Below are positions 1-10,242 of a stretch of 64,000 nt of DNA, one piece after another (position 1 is the first letter of the stretch; every line of letters starts with the position of its first letter). The translations under genes were made by a program, and so were the position numbers. The DNA comes from Methylibium sp965279545 (lineage in GTDB: Bacteria; Pseudomonadota; Gammaproteobacteria; Burkholderiales; Burkholderiaceae_C). Under the pieces are notes generated by a model. The model did not search any database, was not told the DNA's origin, and saw nothing but the letters and a program-made list of their open reading frames with translations. The stretch is from positions 1,116,001 through 1,180,000 of the forward strand of contig NZ_OZ257250.1 in assembly GCF_965279545.1 (NCBI RefSeq). Direction: 5' to 3'.

Positions 1-1229
1 ACATCCCCGCCGCGGACCTGCACATGCTGGTGCACAAGACCTACACGCGCGAGATCTTCGGCACGACGCAGATCACGCCGCTCAAGCCGCTGGAGCCCGG
101 CATCGCGCTGCAGGCGCTGTCGAACGGCCCGACGCTGGCCTTCAAGGACATGGCGATGCAACTGCTGGGGAACCTGTTCGAGTACGAACTGGCGCGCCGC
201 GGCGAGACGCTGAACATCCTGGGTGCGACCTCCGGCGACACCGGCAGCGCGGCCGAGTACGCGATGCGCGGCAAGCAGGGCGTGCGCGTCTTCATGCTCA
301 GCCCGCACGGCCGCATGAGCCCGTTCCAGCAGGCGCAGATGTTCAGCCTGCCCGACGCCAACATCCACAACCTCGCGATCGAGGGCGTGTTCGACGACTG
401 CCAGGACATCGTCAAGGCCGTCTCGAACGACCTCGAGTTCAAGCGCCGCTGGCGCATCGGCACCGTCAACTCGATCAACTGGGCGCGGCTGCTGGCCCAG
501 GTGGTTTATTACTTCGCCGGCTATTTTCAGGCCACGAAGACGAACGACGAGCGGGTCAGCTTCGCGGTGCCGTCGGGCAACTTCGGCAACGTCTGCGCCG
601 GTCACGTGGCGCGCATGATGGGCCTGCCGATCGATCAGCTGGTGGTCGCCACGAACGAGAACGACGTGCTCGACGAGTTCTTCCGCACCGGCAGCTACCG
701 CGTGCGCGGCGCGGCCGACACGCACGAGACCTCCAGCCCGTCGATGGACATCTCCAAGGCCAGCAACTTCGAGCGCTTCGTGTTCGACCTGCTGGGCCAT
801 GACTCGAACGCGGCCGCGCGCACCCGCCAGCTGTTCGGCGACGACATCGCGCGGCACGGCGGCTTTGCGCTGACGCCCGCCGAGTTCGCGCGGGTGCGAG
901 AGTTCGGCTTCGTGTCCGGCAAGAGCACCCACGCCGACCGCGTGGCGACGATCCGTGACACGCAGCAGCGCTTCGGCGTGACCATCGATCCGCACACCGC
1001 CGACGGCCTGAAGGTGGGCCGCGCCCACGCGAAGCCCGGCACGCCCCTGCTGGTGCTCGAAACCGCACTGCCGATCAAGTTCGCCGCCACCATCATCGAG
1101 GCACTCGGCCACGAGCCGCCGAGACCGGCCGGGCTCGACGGGCTGGAGCAGCTCCCCAGACGCTTCAAGGTCATGCCGGCCAGCGCATCGACGGTGCAGG
1201 CCTACATCGTCGAGAATGGCTCGACATGA
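1..1229 (+). CDS. thrC: Threonine synthase, 3' part (start lies before the window)
   Basis: PLP enzyme that converts O-phosphohomoserine to threonine in the cytoplasm. The frame is open from base 3 and stops at 1227-1229. About 408 residues are present, against roughly 470-480 for the long bacterial form, so some 70 N-terminal residues are missing at the window edge. The PLP-lysine segment is visible as GPTLAFKDMAMQLLG, followed by a glycine-rich LGATSGDTGSAA stretch that binds the cofactor phosphate and a later PSGNFGN segment. The next gene, mobB, starts 13 bases after this stop. The thrC-moeA-moaD-moaE order is common in Burkholderiales. Identity is secure. Confidence 0.95.
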   Translation, partial: IPAADLHMLVHKTYTREIFGTTQITPLKPLEPGIALQALSNGPTLAFKDMAMQLLGNLFEYELARRGETLNILGATSGDTGSAAEYAMRGKQGVRVFMLSPHGRMSPFQQAQMFSLPDANIHNLAIEGVFDDCQDIVKAVSNDLEFKRRWRIGTVNSINWARLLAQVVYYFAGYFQATKTNDERVSFAVPSGNFGNVCAGHVARMMGLPIDQLVVATNENDVLDEFFRTGSYRVRGAADTHETSSPSMDISKASNFERFVFDLLGHDSNAAARTRQLFGDDIARHGGFALTPAEFARVREFGFVSGKSTHADRVATIRDTQQRFGVTIDPHTADGLKVGRAHAKPGTPLLVLETALPIKFAATIIEALGHEPPRPAGLDGLEQLPRRFKVMPASASTVQAYIVENGST

Positions 1230-1242
1230 GGGCTGTCGCCGG

Positions 1243-1878
1243 ATGAAGGTCGTCGGTTTCTGCGGGTACTCGGGCTCGGGCAAGACCACGCTGGTCGAGC
1301 AGCTCGTGGCGCGCCTGCGCCTGGCCGGGCACCGCGTCTGCGTTGTCAAGCACGCCCACCACGACTTCGACATCGACCAGCCCGGCAAGGACTCGCACCG
1401 CCACCGCGCCGCTGGCGCCTACGAGGTGGTGATCGCCTCCAACCGGCGCCTTGCGAAGATCCGCGAATACGACGTTGAGGCCGATCCGAATCCGCACCAG
1501 CTGATCGCCGAGCTGTCCGATGCCGACTGGGTGCTGGTCGAGGGCTTCAAGCACGCCGACCTGCTGAAGATCGAGATCTGGCGTGCCGAGACCGGGCAAC
1601 GTGTCCAGTACCCGCACGATCCCTTCGTGGTCGCGATCGCGACCGACAGCCCCGAGGCCTTGCCGCTGCCGACCCAGCTGCCTGTGCTCGATCTCAACGA
1701 CGCCGACGCAGTCGCTGCCTACTTGCTCGGCCAAGCCGCCCGCCACGAGTACCGCTCCCCCTATGACGACGCCGACAACGAAGCCACTTATGTCGACACC
1801 GACACCGACACCGAGGCCGATGCTGAGCCTGCCCGACGCGCTGGCGCGGCTGCTCGCCGGCACGACGGCACTGGCTGA
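1243..1878 (+). CDS. mobB: Molybdopterin-guanine dinucleotide biosynthesis protein B
   Basis: GTP-binding adaptor that assists attachment of a nucleotide to molybdopterin. The P-loop CGYSGSGKTTL lies at residues 7-17, followed by KHAHHDFDIDQPGKDSHRHRAAGA and the VEGFKH segment typical of MobB. I chose the ATG at 1243 because the P-loop then sits at the usual distance from the N terminus; an in-frame ATG at 1216 overlaps thrC. The product is 211 residues, longer than usual (about 165-175). The extra C-terminal tail is rich in Asp, Thr and Ala (TDTDTEADA) and is read through the start region of moeA, so it may be a by-product of the gene overlap rather than a functional domain. Confidence 0.92.
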   Translation: MKVVGFCGYSGSGKTTLVEQLVARLRLAGHRVCVVKHAHHDFDIDQPGKDSHRHRAAGAYEVVIASNRRLAKIREYDVEADPNPHQLIAELSDADWVLVEGFKHADLLKIEIWRAETGQRVQYPHDPFVVAIATDSPEALPLPTQLPVLDLNDADAVAAYLLGQAARHEYRSPYDDADNEATYVDTDTDTEADAEPARRAGAAARRHDGTG

Positions 1879-3031
1879 GACCGAAACGGTCTCCACCTTC
1901 GAGGCTCTCGGCCGCGTGCTCGCGGTTGACGTGGCCTCGCAGCTCGACGTGCCGCCGCACGACAACAGCTCGATGGATGGCTATGCGCTGTGCGCCGCTG
2001 ACGTGCCCGCACCCGGCACGCTGCTGCCGGTCAGCCAGCGCATCGCGGCCGGGCAGGTCGGCGCGGTGCTGGTGCCCGGCACCGCGGCGCGCATCTTCAC
2101 CGGCGCACCGATGCCGGTCGGCGCCGATGCGATCGTGATGCAGGAGCAGTGCGACGTGGTCGAGGGGGGCGTGCGCGTGAACCTGCAGCCGACCCCGGGG
2201 CAATGGGTGCGCCGCCAGGGCGAGGACGTGCGTGCCGGCAGCGTGGTGCTGGCACGCGGCGAGCGGCTGACGCCGCAGGCGCTCGGCCTGGCTGCCTCTG
2301 TCGGGGCGGCGACGCTCTGCGTGGTGCGCCGGCCGCGCGTGGCACTCTTTTCGACCGGCAATGAACTCGTGATGCCCGGCGAGCCGCTCAAGCCCGGCAC
2401 GATCTACAACTCCAATCGCTACACCTTGAGAGCCTTGTTGCAGGCCGCCGGCTGCGATGTCAGCGATCTCGGCATCGTGCCCGACCGGCTCGATGCCACG
2501 CGCGATGCGCTGCGCCGTGCGGCCAAGGGCCACGACCTGATCCTGACCTCGGGCGGTGTTTCGGTCGGCGAGGAAGACCACCTGAGGCCCGCGGTGCAGG
2601 CCGAGGGCCGACTCGACCTGTGGCAGATCGCGATCAAGCCCGGCAAGCCGCTGGCCTTCGGCGAGGTCCGTGGCGACGGGGGGGGCCGTGCGGCGCTCTT
2701 CATCGGCCTGCCGGGCAATCCGGTGTCGAGCTTCGTGACCTTTCTGGTCGCCGTGCGCCCGGTGCTGCGGGCGCTGCAGGGTATGCCGCATGCCGAGCCG
2801 CCCGGCCTGTCGTTGCGCGCCGATTTCGACTGGCCCAGGCCTGACATACGTCGCGAGTTCCTGCGCGCCCGGCGCAACGCTGCAGGAGGGCTCGAACTGT
2901 TCGACAACCAGAGCGCCGGCGTGCTGACCTCGGCGGTCTGGGCCGAGGGCCTGATCGACAACCCGCCGGGTCGGGCCATCGCGCGGGGCGAGACGGTTCG
3001 TTTTCTTCCGTTCGCGGAGCTGCTGTCATGA
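1790..3031 (+). CDS. moeA: Molybdopterin molybdenumtransferase
   Basis: Inserts molybdate into adenylylated molybdopterin, the last common step of Moco synthesis. Family hallmarks in order: DNSSMDGYAL near the N terminus, RIFTGAPMPVGADAIVMQE, RRQGEDVRAG, FSTGNELV, the MPT-binding LTSGGVSVGEEDH, IKPGKPLAFG and GLPGNPVSSFVTF. The start is uncertain: in-frame ATGs lie at 1763, 1790 and 1820, all inside mobB; 1820 has a GAGG three bases upstream. The overlap with mobB is therefore about 60-115 bases. The stop overlaps the moaD start as ATGA, implying coupled translation. Total length of about 400-420 residues fits the family. Confidence 0.93.
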   Translation: MSTPTPTPRPMLSLPDALARLLAGTTALAETETVSTFEALGRVLAVDVASQLDVPPHDNSSMDGYALCAADVPAPGTLLPVSQRIAAGQVGAVLVPGTAARIFTGAPMPVGADAIVMQEQCDVVEGGVRVNLQPTPGQWVRRQGEDVRAGSVVLARGERLTPQALGLAASVGAATLCVVRRPRVALFSTGNELVMPGEPLKPGTIYNSNRYTLRALLQAAGCDVSDLGIVPDRLDATRDALRRAAKGHDLILTSGGVSVGEEDHLRPAVQAEGRLDLWQIAIKPGKPLAFGEVRGDGGGRAALFIGLPGNPVSSFVTFLVAVRPVLRALQGMPHAEPPGLSLRADFDWPRPDIRREFLRARRNAAGGLELFDNQSAGVLTSAVWAEGLIDNPPGRAIARGETVRFLPFAELLS

Positions 3032-3282
3032 AGGTGCAGGTGCGCTACTTCGCTTCGGTCCGGGAGGCACTCGGGCCCGGCGAGACCATGGAGCTCGAAA
3101 CGGGAGCGAGGCTGTCCGACTTGCGCGACCGGCTGATCGCTCGCGGTGGTCACCATGCCGATGCACTGGGCCGCGGTCGGGCCCTGCGCATGGCGATGAA
3201 CCACGCGATGGTGGGCGATGAAACCCAGACCGTGGGCGAGGGCGCCGAGATCGCATTCTTTCCCCCGGTTACCGGCGGTTGA
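3028..3282 (+). CDS. moaD: Molybdopterin synthase sulfur-carrier (small) subunit
   Basis: 84-residue ubiquitin-like protein whose C-terminal Gly-Gly is adenylylated and thiocarboxylated, then donates sulfur to precursor Z in the MoaD2-MoaE2 complex. The sequence begins MKVQVRYFASVREALG and ends FFPPVTGG, the expected terminal diglycine. It starts inside the moeA stop (ATGA). Its partner moaE is not the next gene: a 1.7-kb gene for a kinase-like membrane protein lies between them. Confidence 0.95.
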   Translation: MKVQVRYFASVREALGPGETMELETGARLSDLRDRLIARGGHHADALGRGRALRMAMNHAMVGDETQTVGEGAEIAFFPPVTGG

Positions 3283-3412
3283 GGCGCTGCGCCGCCGCGT
3301 GGGACAGACAATGAGGTCTCCCGGATCCTGAGCACGGTTACCGGGTATACCCTTTGCTACGAGTCGGGTGGGGGCAGCGGTCTATGCTGCCATTCCCGCT
3401 GCCCACTTCGCC

Positions 3413-5104
3413 ATGATCCCGATTCCACGCAACTCCGACCCGATGAGCGGCTCCTTGCCGGGCACGGCTGCCCGCGCATCGGTCGTCGAGCCGCAGCGGC
3501 TGCCGGCCGGAACGGCCGTGGGCAGTTTCGTGCTGCAGAAAGTGCAGGCGCACGACGAGTTCAGCCTTCGCTACCTGGCGACCGCGAGCGCGTCGGCCGT
3601 GGAGGTGACGATCGAGGAGTTCGCGCCGGCCGGCATTTCGCTGCGCGATGCGGCCGGCACGCTGCACCCCCGCTCGCCCGCGCATGCCGCCTTGTGGGAA
3701 GAGGGACTGCAGGCCTATCTCCAGGAGTCGGAACTGCTGGCCCGGCCCTTGCACCCTGCCTTGGTGCGCATCGGCGCGGTGTGGCAGTTGCGGGGCACGG
3801 CCTATCGCCTGTGGCCACGCGTCGAAGGGCGCACGCTGGCCGAGCTCTGTGCGGCGATGAGCGAGCCGCCCACCGAAGACTGGCTGCGCCGTCTGCTCAT
3901 GCCCCTGCTCGATGCACTCGAGAGCCTGCACGAGGCGGGGTGGGTGCATGGCAACGTGTGTCCGGGTCAGATCCTGGTCCAGGCCGACGGCGCGCCGATG
4001 CTGCTCGACACGGCGGCGGTGCGAACGGCCATCGGCTCGCGCATGCCGCAGCGTGGTGCGTGGCCGCAGGTCGACTTCCGGCCGCCCGAACTGACGGAGC
4101 CTCCGGGCGAGCATGCGGCGGGGCCGTGGTCCGACCTGTACTCGCTCGCGGCTGTCGCACGGTTTTGCATGAACGGACCGGGGGGGACGCCTGGTGTGCC
4201 GCAGCAGACCGGGCCGCTCGCGGCAGGGCGGTACGCCAGCGGGTTCGTCGCTGCCTTCGAGCGTGCGTTGGCGCCCGATCCGCGGGAGCGGCCACAGTCG
4301 GCTGCCGCGTTCAGGCAGCAACTGCAGGGGCCGACGGCGCTGCGCGAGTCCGCAGCGGTGGTCCCCGAGCGCCGCGGGCTGGCGCTCTCGGACATCCCGG
4401 TGCTGACCGCGCCCTTTCACGATCGAGACTTGACGTGGCCCGCGCGCGGCGCCATCGACATCGAGCGCGGCAGCGAACGGCCCGAGGCGCGGACCGAGCC
4501 CAAGTTCCATGGTGGATCGCCGCGCCGCCACGTGCCGGCGCGAACACCGCGGCGCTGGCCCTGGGCAATTGCCGGTGTGCTGGCGGTCCTGATGGTTGCC
4601 GCTGTGGCCCTGTACCAGCTGAGTTCGTACCCGAAGCCGCAGCTCGCGCGCGCGGCGCCAGCGAGCTTGCCGTCGGCCGTGCCGTTGGATCAGGCCATCG
4701 ATCGGGAACCGCCGGCCGCAGGGGCGGTGCCCATGGCCGCAGCATCCGCGGCGGCGGCACCGGCGTCGAGCCCGGGACTTGTCCCTCTGCAGCCTGTGGC
4801 GCCGCAGGAGGCGGTTCGTCAGCCGGATCCGGGGACTGTCCGCCAGGGCCAGGCCATCACAAAGCCGCCGGTAGCGAGTGAACGTCCGCAGGGTGTGGCG
4901 TCCGCACCCGGTGCGATGCCATCACCACCGTCTGCCGCTGTTGCGGCCCGGCGTGAAGCCGTGCCCGACAGTCCGTCAGCAGCGTGCACGCCGCGCACCA
5001 ACTTCGCCTTGTACCGGTGCATGCAGGGCCAGTGCGAGCAGAGCCGGTTCTACGCACATCCGCAATGTGTCCGGCTGCGGCAACGCGACGAACTGCCTTC
5101 TTGA
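3413..5104 (+). CDS. Membrane-anchored serine/threonine kinase-like protein, probably a pseudokinase
   Basis: About 563 residues. The N-terminal 300 residues resemble a bacterial Ser/Thr kinase fold, but the catalytic signature is degraded. The HRD loop reads HGNVCPGQILV, so the catalytic Asp is Asn. The magnesium loop reads LLDTAAV instead of DFG. The activation-loop end reads FRPPEL and the F-helix SDLYSLAAV. No classic glycine-rich loop is evident. A single transmembrane helix follows at roughly residues 378-400 (WPWAIAGVLAVLMVAAVALY), then a long Pro/Ala/Gln-rich linker and a small Cys-containing tail with four Cys (from about residue 522) ending CVRLRQRDELPS. Topology is inferred: kinase-like part cytoplasmic, tail periplasmic. 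Starts at GTG 3368, ATG 3413 and ATG 3443 are possible. It separates moaD from moaE. Function unknown. Confidence 0.75.
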   Translation: MIPIPRNSDPMSGSLPGTAARASVVEPQRLPAGTAVGSFVLQKVQAHDEFSLRYLATASASAVEVTIEEFAPAGISLRDAAGTLHPRSPAHAALWEEGLQAYLQESELLARPLHPALVRIGAVWQLRGTAYRLWPRVEGRTLAELCAAMSEPPTEDWLRRLLMPLLDALESLHEAGWVHGNVCPGQILVQADGAPMLLDTAAVRTAIGSRMPQRGAWPQVDFRPPELTEPPGEHAAGPWSDLYSLAAVARFCMNGPGGTPGVPQQTGPLAAGRYASGFVAAFERALAPDPRERPQSAAAFRQQLQGPTALRESAAVVPERRGLALSDIPVLTAPFHDRDLTWPARGAIDIERGSERPEARTEPKFHGGSPRRHVPARTPRRWPWAIAGVLAVLMVAAVALYQLSSYPKPQLARAAPASLPSAVPLDQAIDREPPAAGAVPMAAASAAAAPASSPGLVPLQPVAPQEAVRQPDPGTVRQGQAITKPPVASERPQGVASAPGAMPSPPSAAVAARREAVPDSPSAACTPRTNFALYRCMQGQCEQSRFYAHPQCVRLRQRDELPS

Positions 5105-5156
5105 GCGTGCACCGCCCGCTCGCATGGCCGTGTGGGCAGTGCGAGAATCCTGGGCG

Positions 5157-5633
5157 ATGAAGGCCGGCCGCGTGACGATCCAGACCGAGGACTTCGACCT
5201 GTCGGTCGAAGTCGCTGCGCTGCGGGCGGGCGATGGCGGCGTCGGTGCCGTCGCCAGTTTCATCGGCACCGTGCGCGACCGCAATGAGGGGGCCGACGTC
5301 AGCCGCATGGAACTCGAGCACTATCCCGGCATGACCGAAAGTGCCATCGAGACGATGATCGATGCGGCCTTCGAGCGCTTCGACCTCCTGGGCGCGCGCG
5401 TCATCCATCGTGTCGGCCCGCTCGACGCGGGCGAGCAGATCGTGCTGGTGGCCGTCAGCTCGGCGCACCGTGGCCAGGCTTTCCAGGCCTGCGAGTTCCT
5501 GATGGACTACCTGAAGACACAGGCGCCGTTCTGGAAGAAGGAGCAGACGCCCGAGGGCGCCCGCTGGGTCGATGCGCGTGTCGCCGACGACGATGCCCTG
5601 AAGCGCTGGGGCATTGCGGCGAGCAACGCGTGA
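5157..5633 (+). CDS. moaE: Molybdopterin synthase catalytic (large) subunit
   Basis: 158-residue catalytic subunit that converts cyclic pyranopterin monophosphate to molybdopterin with sulfur from MoaD. Recognisable segments: GAVASFIGTVRDRNEG, LEHYPGMTE, HRVGPLDAGEQIVLVAV, SSAHRGQAFQACEFLMDYLK and APFWKKE, whose lysines belong to the active site. The ATG at 5157 gives the family length; an in-frame ATG at 5124 is possible. The stop overlaps the GTG start of crcB. This gene and moaD supply the cofactor needed by the CO dehydrogenase at 30.7-34.5 kb. Confidence 0.95.
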   Translation: MKAGRVTIQTEDFDLSVEVAALRAGDGGVGAVASFIGTVRDRNEGADVSRMELEHYPGMTESAIETMIDAAFERFDLLGARVIHRVGPLDAGEQIVLVAVSSAHRGQAFQACEFLMDYLKTQAPFWKKEQTPEGARWVDARVADDDALKRWGIAASNA

Positions 5634-6031
5634 CGGCACCGATGTCCCCGACGTTGCTGCAGGCGCTGTGCGTGGCCGCCGGCTCGGCCGTGGGCGCATT
5701 GCTGCGCTGGCGGGTGGGTCTGTGGCTGAACCCGGTCTGGAGCGGTTTTCCGCTCGGCACGCTGGTGATCAATGCGTCCGGCGGCCTGGTCATCGGCGCG
5801 GCGGCGGCCTGGTTGTCGCAACGTCCCGACGATCTACTGCGACTGCTGCTGATGACCGGGCTGTGCGGCGGCTTCACGACCTTCTCGGCCTTCTCGCTCG
5901 AGTCGCTGACGCTGCTGCAACGCGGCGCCTTCGGCGTGGCGGTGGGGCACACGCTGGCGCACGTGCTGGCCTCGCTGGCCTGCGCCGCGGTCGGCTGGGC
6001 CATGGCGCAGGCCTGGTTGGCGGCTCGCTGA
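5630..6031 (+). CDS. crcB: Fluoride channel CrcB/Fluc
   Basis: 133-residue, four-helix inner-membrane protein of the CrcB/Fluc family, which works as an antiparallel dimer to expel fluoride. Diagnostic segments: GSAVGALLRWRVG, FPLGTLVINASGG and the highly conserved TGLCGGFTTFSAFS. The GTG at 5630 overlaps the moaE stop; an ATG at 5642 is an alternative. No fluoride riboswitch is recognisable, which is expected because the gene sits inside the moa operon with no leader. Confidence 0.93.
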   Translation: MTAPMSPTLLQALCVAAGSAVGALLRWRVGLWLNPVWSGFPLGTLVINASGGLVIGAAAAWLSQRPDDLLRLLLMTGLCGGFTTFSAFSLESLTLLQRGAFGVAVGHTLAHVLASLACAAVGWAMAQAWLAAR

Positions 6032-6060
6032 GCGAGCCGGCTTGACGCAGATCAAGCCGG
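6021..6060 (+). promoter_or_regulatory. Overlapping inverted repeats with an FNR/Anr-like dyad between crcB and clpB
   Basis: Two consecutive inverted repeats. GGCTCGCT/AGCGAGCC straddles the crcB stop. A 10-bp-arm repeat at 6036-6061 (GCCGGCTTGA, six-base loop, TCAAGCCGGC) follows. Within the second, bases 6042-6055 read TTGAC-GCAG-ATCAA, matching the FNR/Anr pattern TTGAY-N4-RTCAA. It could be a crcB terminator hairpin (no T-run follows), an FNR-class operator just upstream of the clpB promoter, or both. Confidence 0.45.
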
Positions 6061-6066
6061 CCGCGG

Positions 6067-6095
6067 CTTGAAAAGCCACGCTGCGGGACCCATCT
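6067..6095 (+). promoter_or_regulatory. Sigma-32 heat-shock promoter of clpB
   Basis: CTTGAAA at 6067-6073 is a perfect sigma-32 -35 element. After a 14-base spacer comes ACCCATCT at 6088-6095, which matches the -10 consensus CCCCATNT in all but the first base. The arrangement lies 28 bases before the clpB ATG, with a GGAGGA ribosome site at 6108-6113. Confidence 0.85.
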
Positions 6096-6122
6096 TCGGT
6101 TGAATTCGGAGGACTGTTCCCC

Positions 6123-8723
<2,601 letters not shown>

Positions 8724-8780
8724 CGGCCCGGCGGCCGGCTCAGGAGGCCGGTCGCCGGTGACGAACGCCGCGGGCGCGGT

Positions 8781-10073
8781 TCAGGCCTGCGGCGGCGGCG
8801 CGTTGGGACGCCGGGCGGCCAGCAGCAGCGCGTCGTCGAACCGGCGCAACTGGAGCTGCACCAGCGCCAGCGTCACGTGAGGCTTGTCGAGCACGACGTG
8901 CAGCGCCAGGCCCGGGTGCCCCGGCAGCGGGCGCAGCAGCAGGTGGTGCTGGCCGAGGGTGATCGAGGTGTCCGGCACCGCCGCGCCCAGCCCCAGTGCG
9001 CGACTCGCGCCCATCATCGTGGCCAGCATGGCGCTGCCGTGGCGGCCCAGGTCGTCCGGGCCCGGCCGTGCGCCGGCGTGACCCACCGGGCGGCCGCTCA
9101 TGATGTCGAAAGCGCAGGCGCTCACGACACCGGCGAGCTGGCTCAGCTCGTGCAGGTAGTGCTCGAGCGGCTCGTCGTGGGCCGGTGAGGGCGCACCGAC
9201 CACCGGCATCGGCGTCGGTGGCGCTGCGGTGGTCGCCGGGTTCGGCGCAGTGACCGTGGCGGCTGCATGGGCCGTGCCGAGCAGCGGCAGCGAGTTCGCG
9301 TCCTGCCCCGGCTTCGTTTGGCGCTGCAGGGCATTCCAGGCCAGGCACAACTGGCTCCAGACATCGGCAGGGCGCGTGACCTGCGCGGTCGGCGTGGCGT
9401 CGATCGCGGTGGCCGCGCGGAACTTGGCGATTTCGGCCGGCAGCGTGGCCCCGGCGGCCAGCGGCATGAAGAGCAGGCGCCGGCAGATCCAGCCGCCGCG
9501 CAGCACCGCTTCGCGCCAGGGCGCCAGCGCACTCGTCAGCGCGTGGGCAGGCAGATCGCCGACCATCACGATACCCAAGCGGCCACGGCCCAGCAACACG
9601 CGGGCCATCGACTGGCGGGTGTGGGTGTCGGCATCGACCTCGGTGCTGTAGAGCCGCACGCTGCGGCCATTGGCGGCCGGGCAGTCGACGTACTCGATCG
9701 TTGCCAGCACCGTGCCGGCGCCATTGCGCCGCACCACCAGCCGCTGCACCGCGCGCTGACTGGCCGCAGCGATGCCGCCGAGCAGCTTGCGCGAGGCCGA
9801 GGTGCCCAGGTCGTGTACTGCGACGAACTCGGGTTGCAGGTGGTCGAACTGCTGGGTCAGCGCGTCGGCCGGCTCGCAGGCGACGAACAGCTCGCGCACG
9901 CCGTTGCCGACCGCCCGACCGATGTCCTGCGCGTCGGCGGCTTCGTCGGGGCCGCCACCGTTGCCGTTGTTGGCGCGCGGGGAAATCTGCGTCTGCACGC
10001 GCGTCGCTTCCCAATCGTGGGCAGACGAAGGGGGCCGGCTGGATCGGCTGTTGCGGTCGGGGGGGAAACTCAT
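8781..10073 (-). CDS. Uncharacterised protein with a roadblock-like C-terminal region
   Basis: 430 residues with no signal peptide and no clear membrane segment. The last 110 residues (from about LSQLAGVVSACAFDIMSG to LQLRRFDDALLLA) resemble a Roadblock/LC7 fold: a sequence of the form GVVSACAFD..GRPVGHAGARPG, then a helix with SAMLATMM and a strand pair TLGQHHLLLRPL/LALHVVLD. The N-terminal 250 residues (VRELFVACEPADALTQQF, RKLLGGIAAASQRAVQRLVVRR) are not recognised. A Pro/Ala-rich linker joins the halves. The ATG at 10073 is the first Met before the conserved-looking part. It is divergent from nadB. Roadblock proteins in bacteria often regulate small GTPases, but nothing here proves that role. 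Confidence 0.6.
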   Translation of the reverse strand: MSFPPDRNSRSSRPPSSAHDWEATRVQTQISPRANNGNGGGPDEAADAQDIGRAVGNGVRELFVACEPADALTQQFDHLQPEFVAVHDLGTSASRKLLGGIAAASQRAVQRLVVRRNGAGTVLATIEYVDCPAANGRSVRLYSTEVDADTHTRQSMARVLLGRGRLGIVMVGDLPAHALTSALAPWREAVLRGGWICRRLLFMPLAAGATLPAEIAKFRAATAIDATPTAQVTRPADVWSQLCLAWNALQRQTKPGQDANSLPLLGTAHAAATVTAPNPATTAAPPTPMPVVGAPSPAHDEPLEHYLHELSQLAGVVSACAFDIMSGRPVGHAGARPGPDDLGRHGSAMLATMMGASRALGLGAAVPDTSITLGQHHLLLRPLPGHPGLALHVVLDKPHVTLALVQLQLRRFDDALLLAARRPNAPPPQA

Positions 10074-10242
10074 GGACGACGTCTTGCTGGACAGCGACCC
10101 GGCGTGAATGTCACGAAGTGTAATGCGCGCGGTAGCCCGGATGCGGTGCATCGACCGTGCCGCGGGGGATGCGTGGGGGCGTCGATAGAATCTTTGCTGA
10201 TGTCGTGCCGTTGCGGCGCGTCCACGTCCCGAAGCCCCCGAC

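Noticed and set aside
5604..5660. Fluoride riboswitch for crcB
   Set aside because: crcB overlaps moaE and has no leader; no riboswitch-like sequence was seen.
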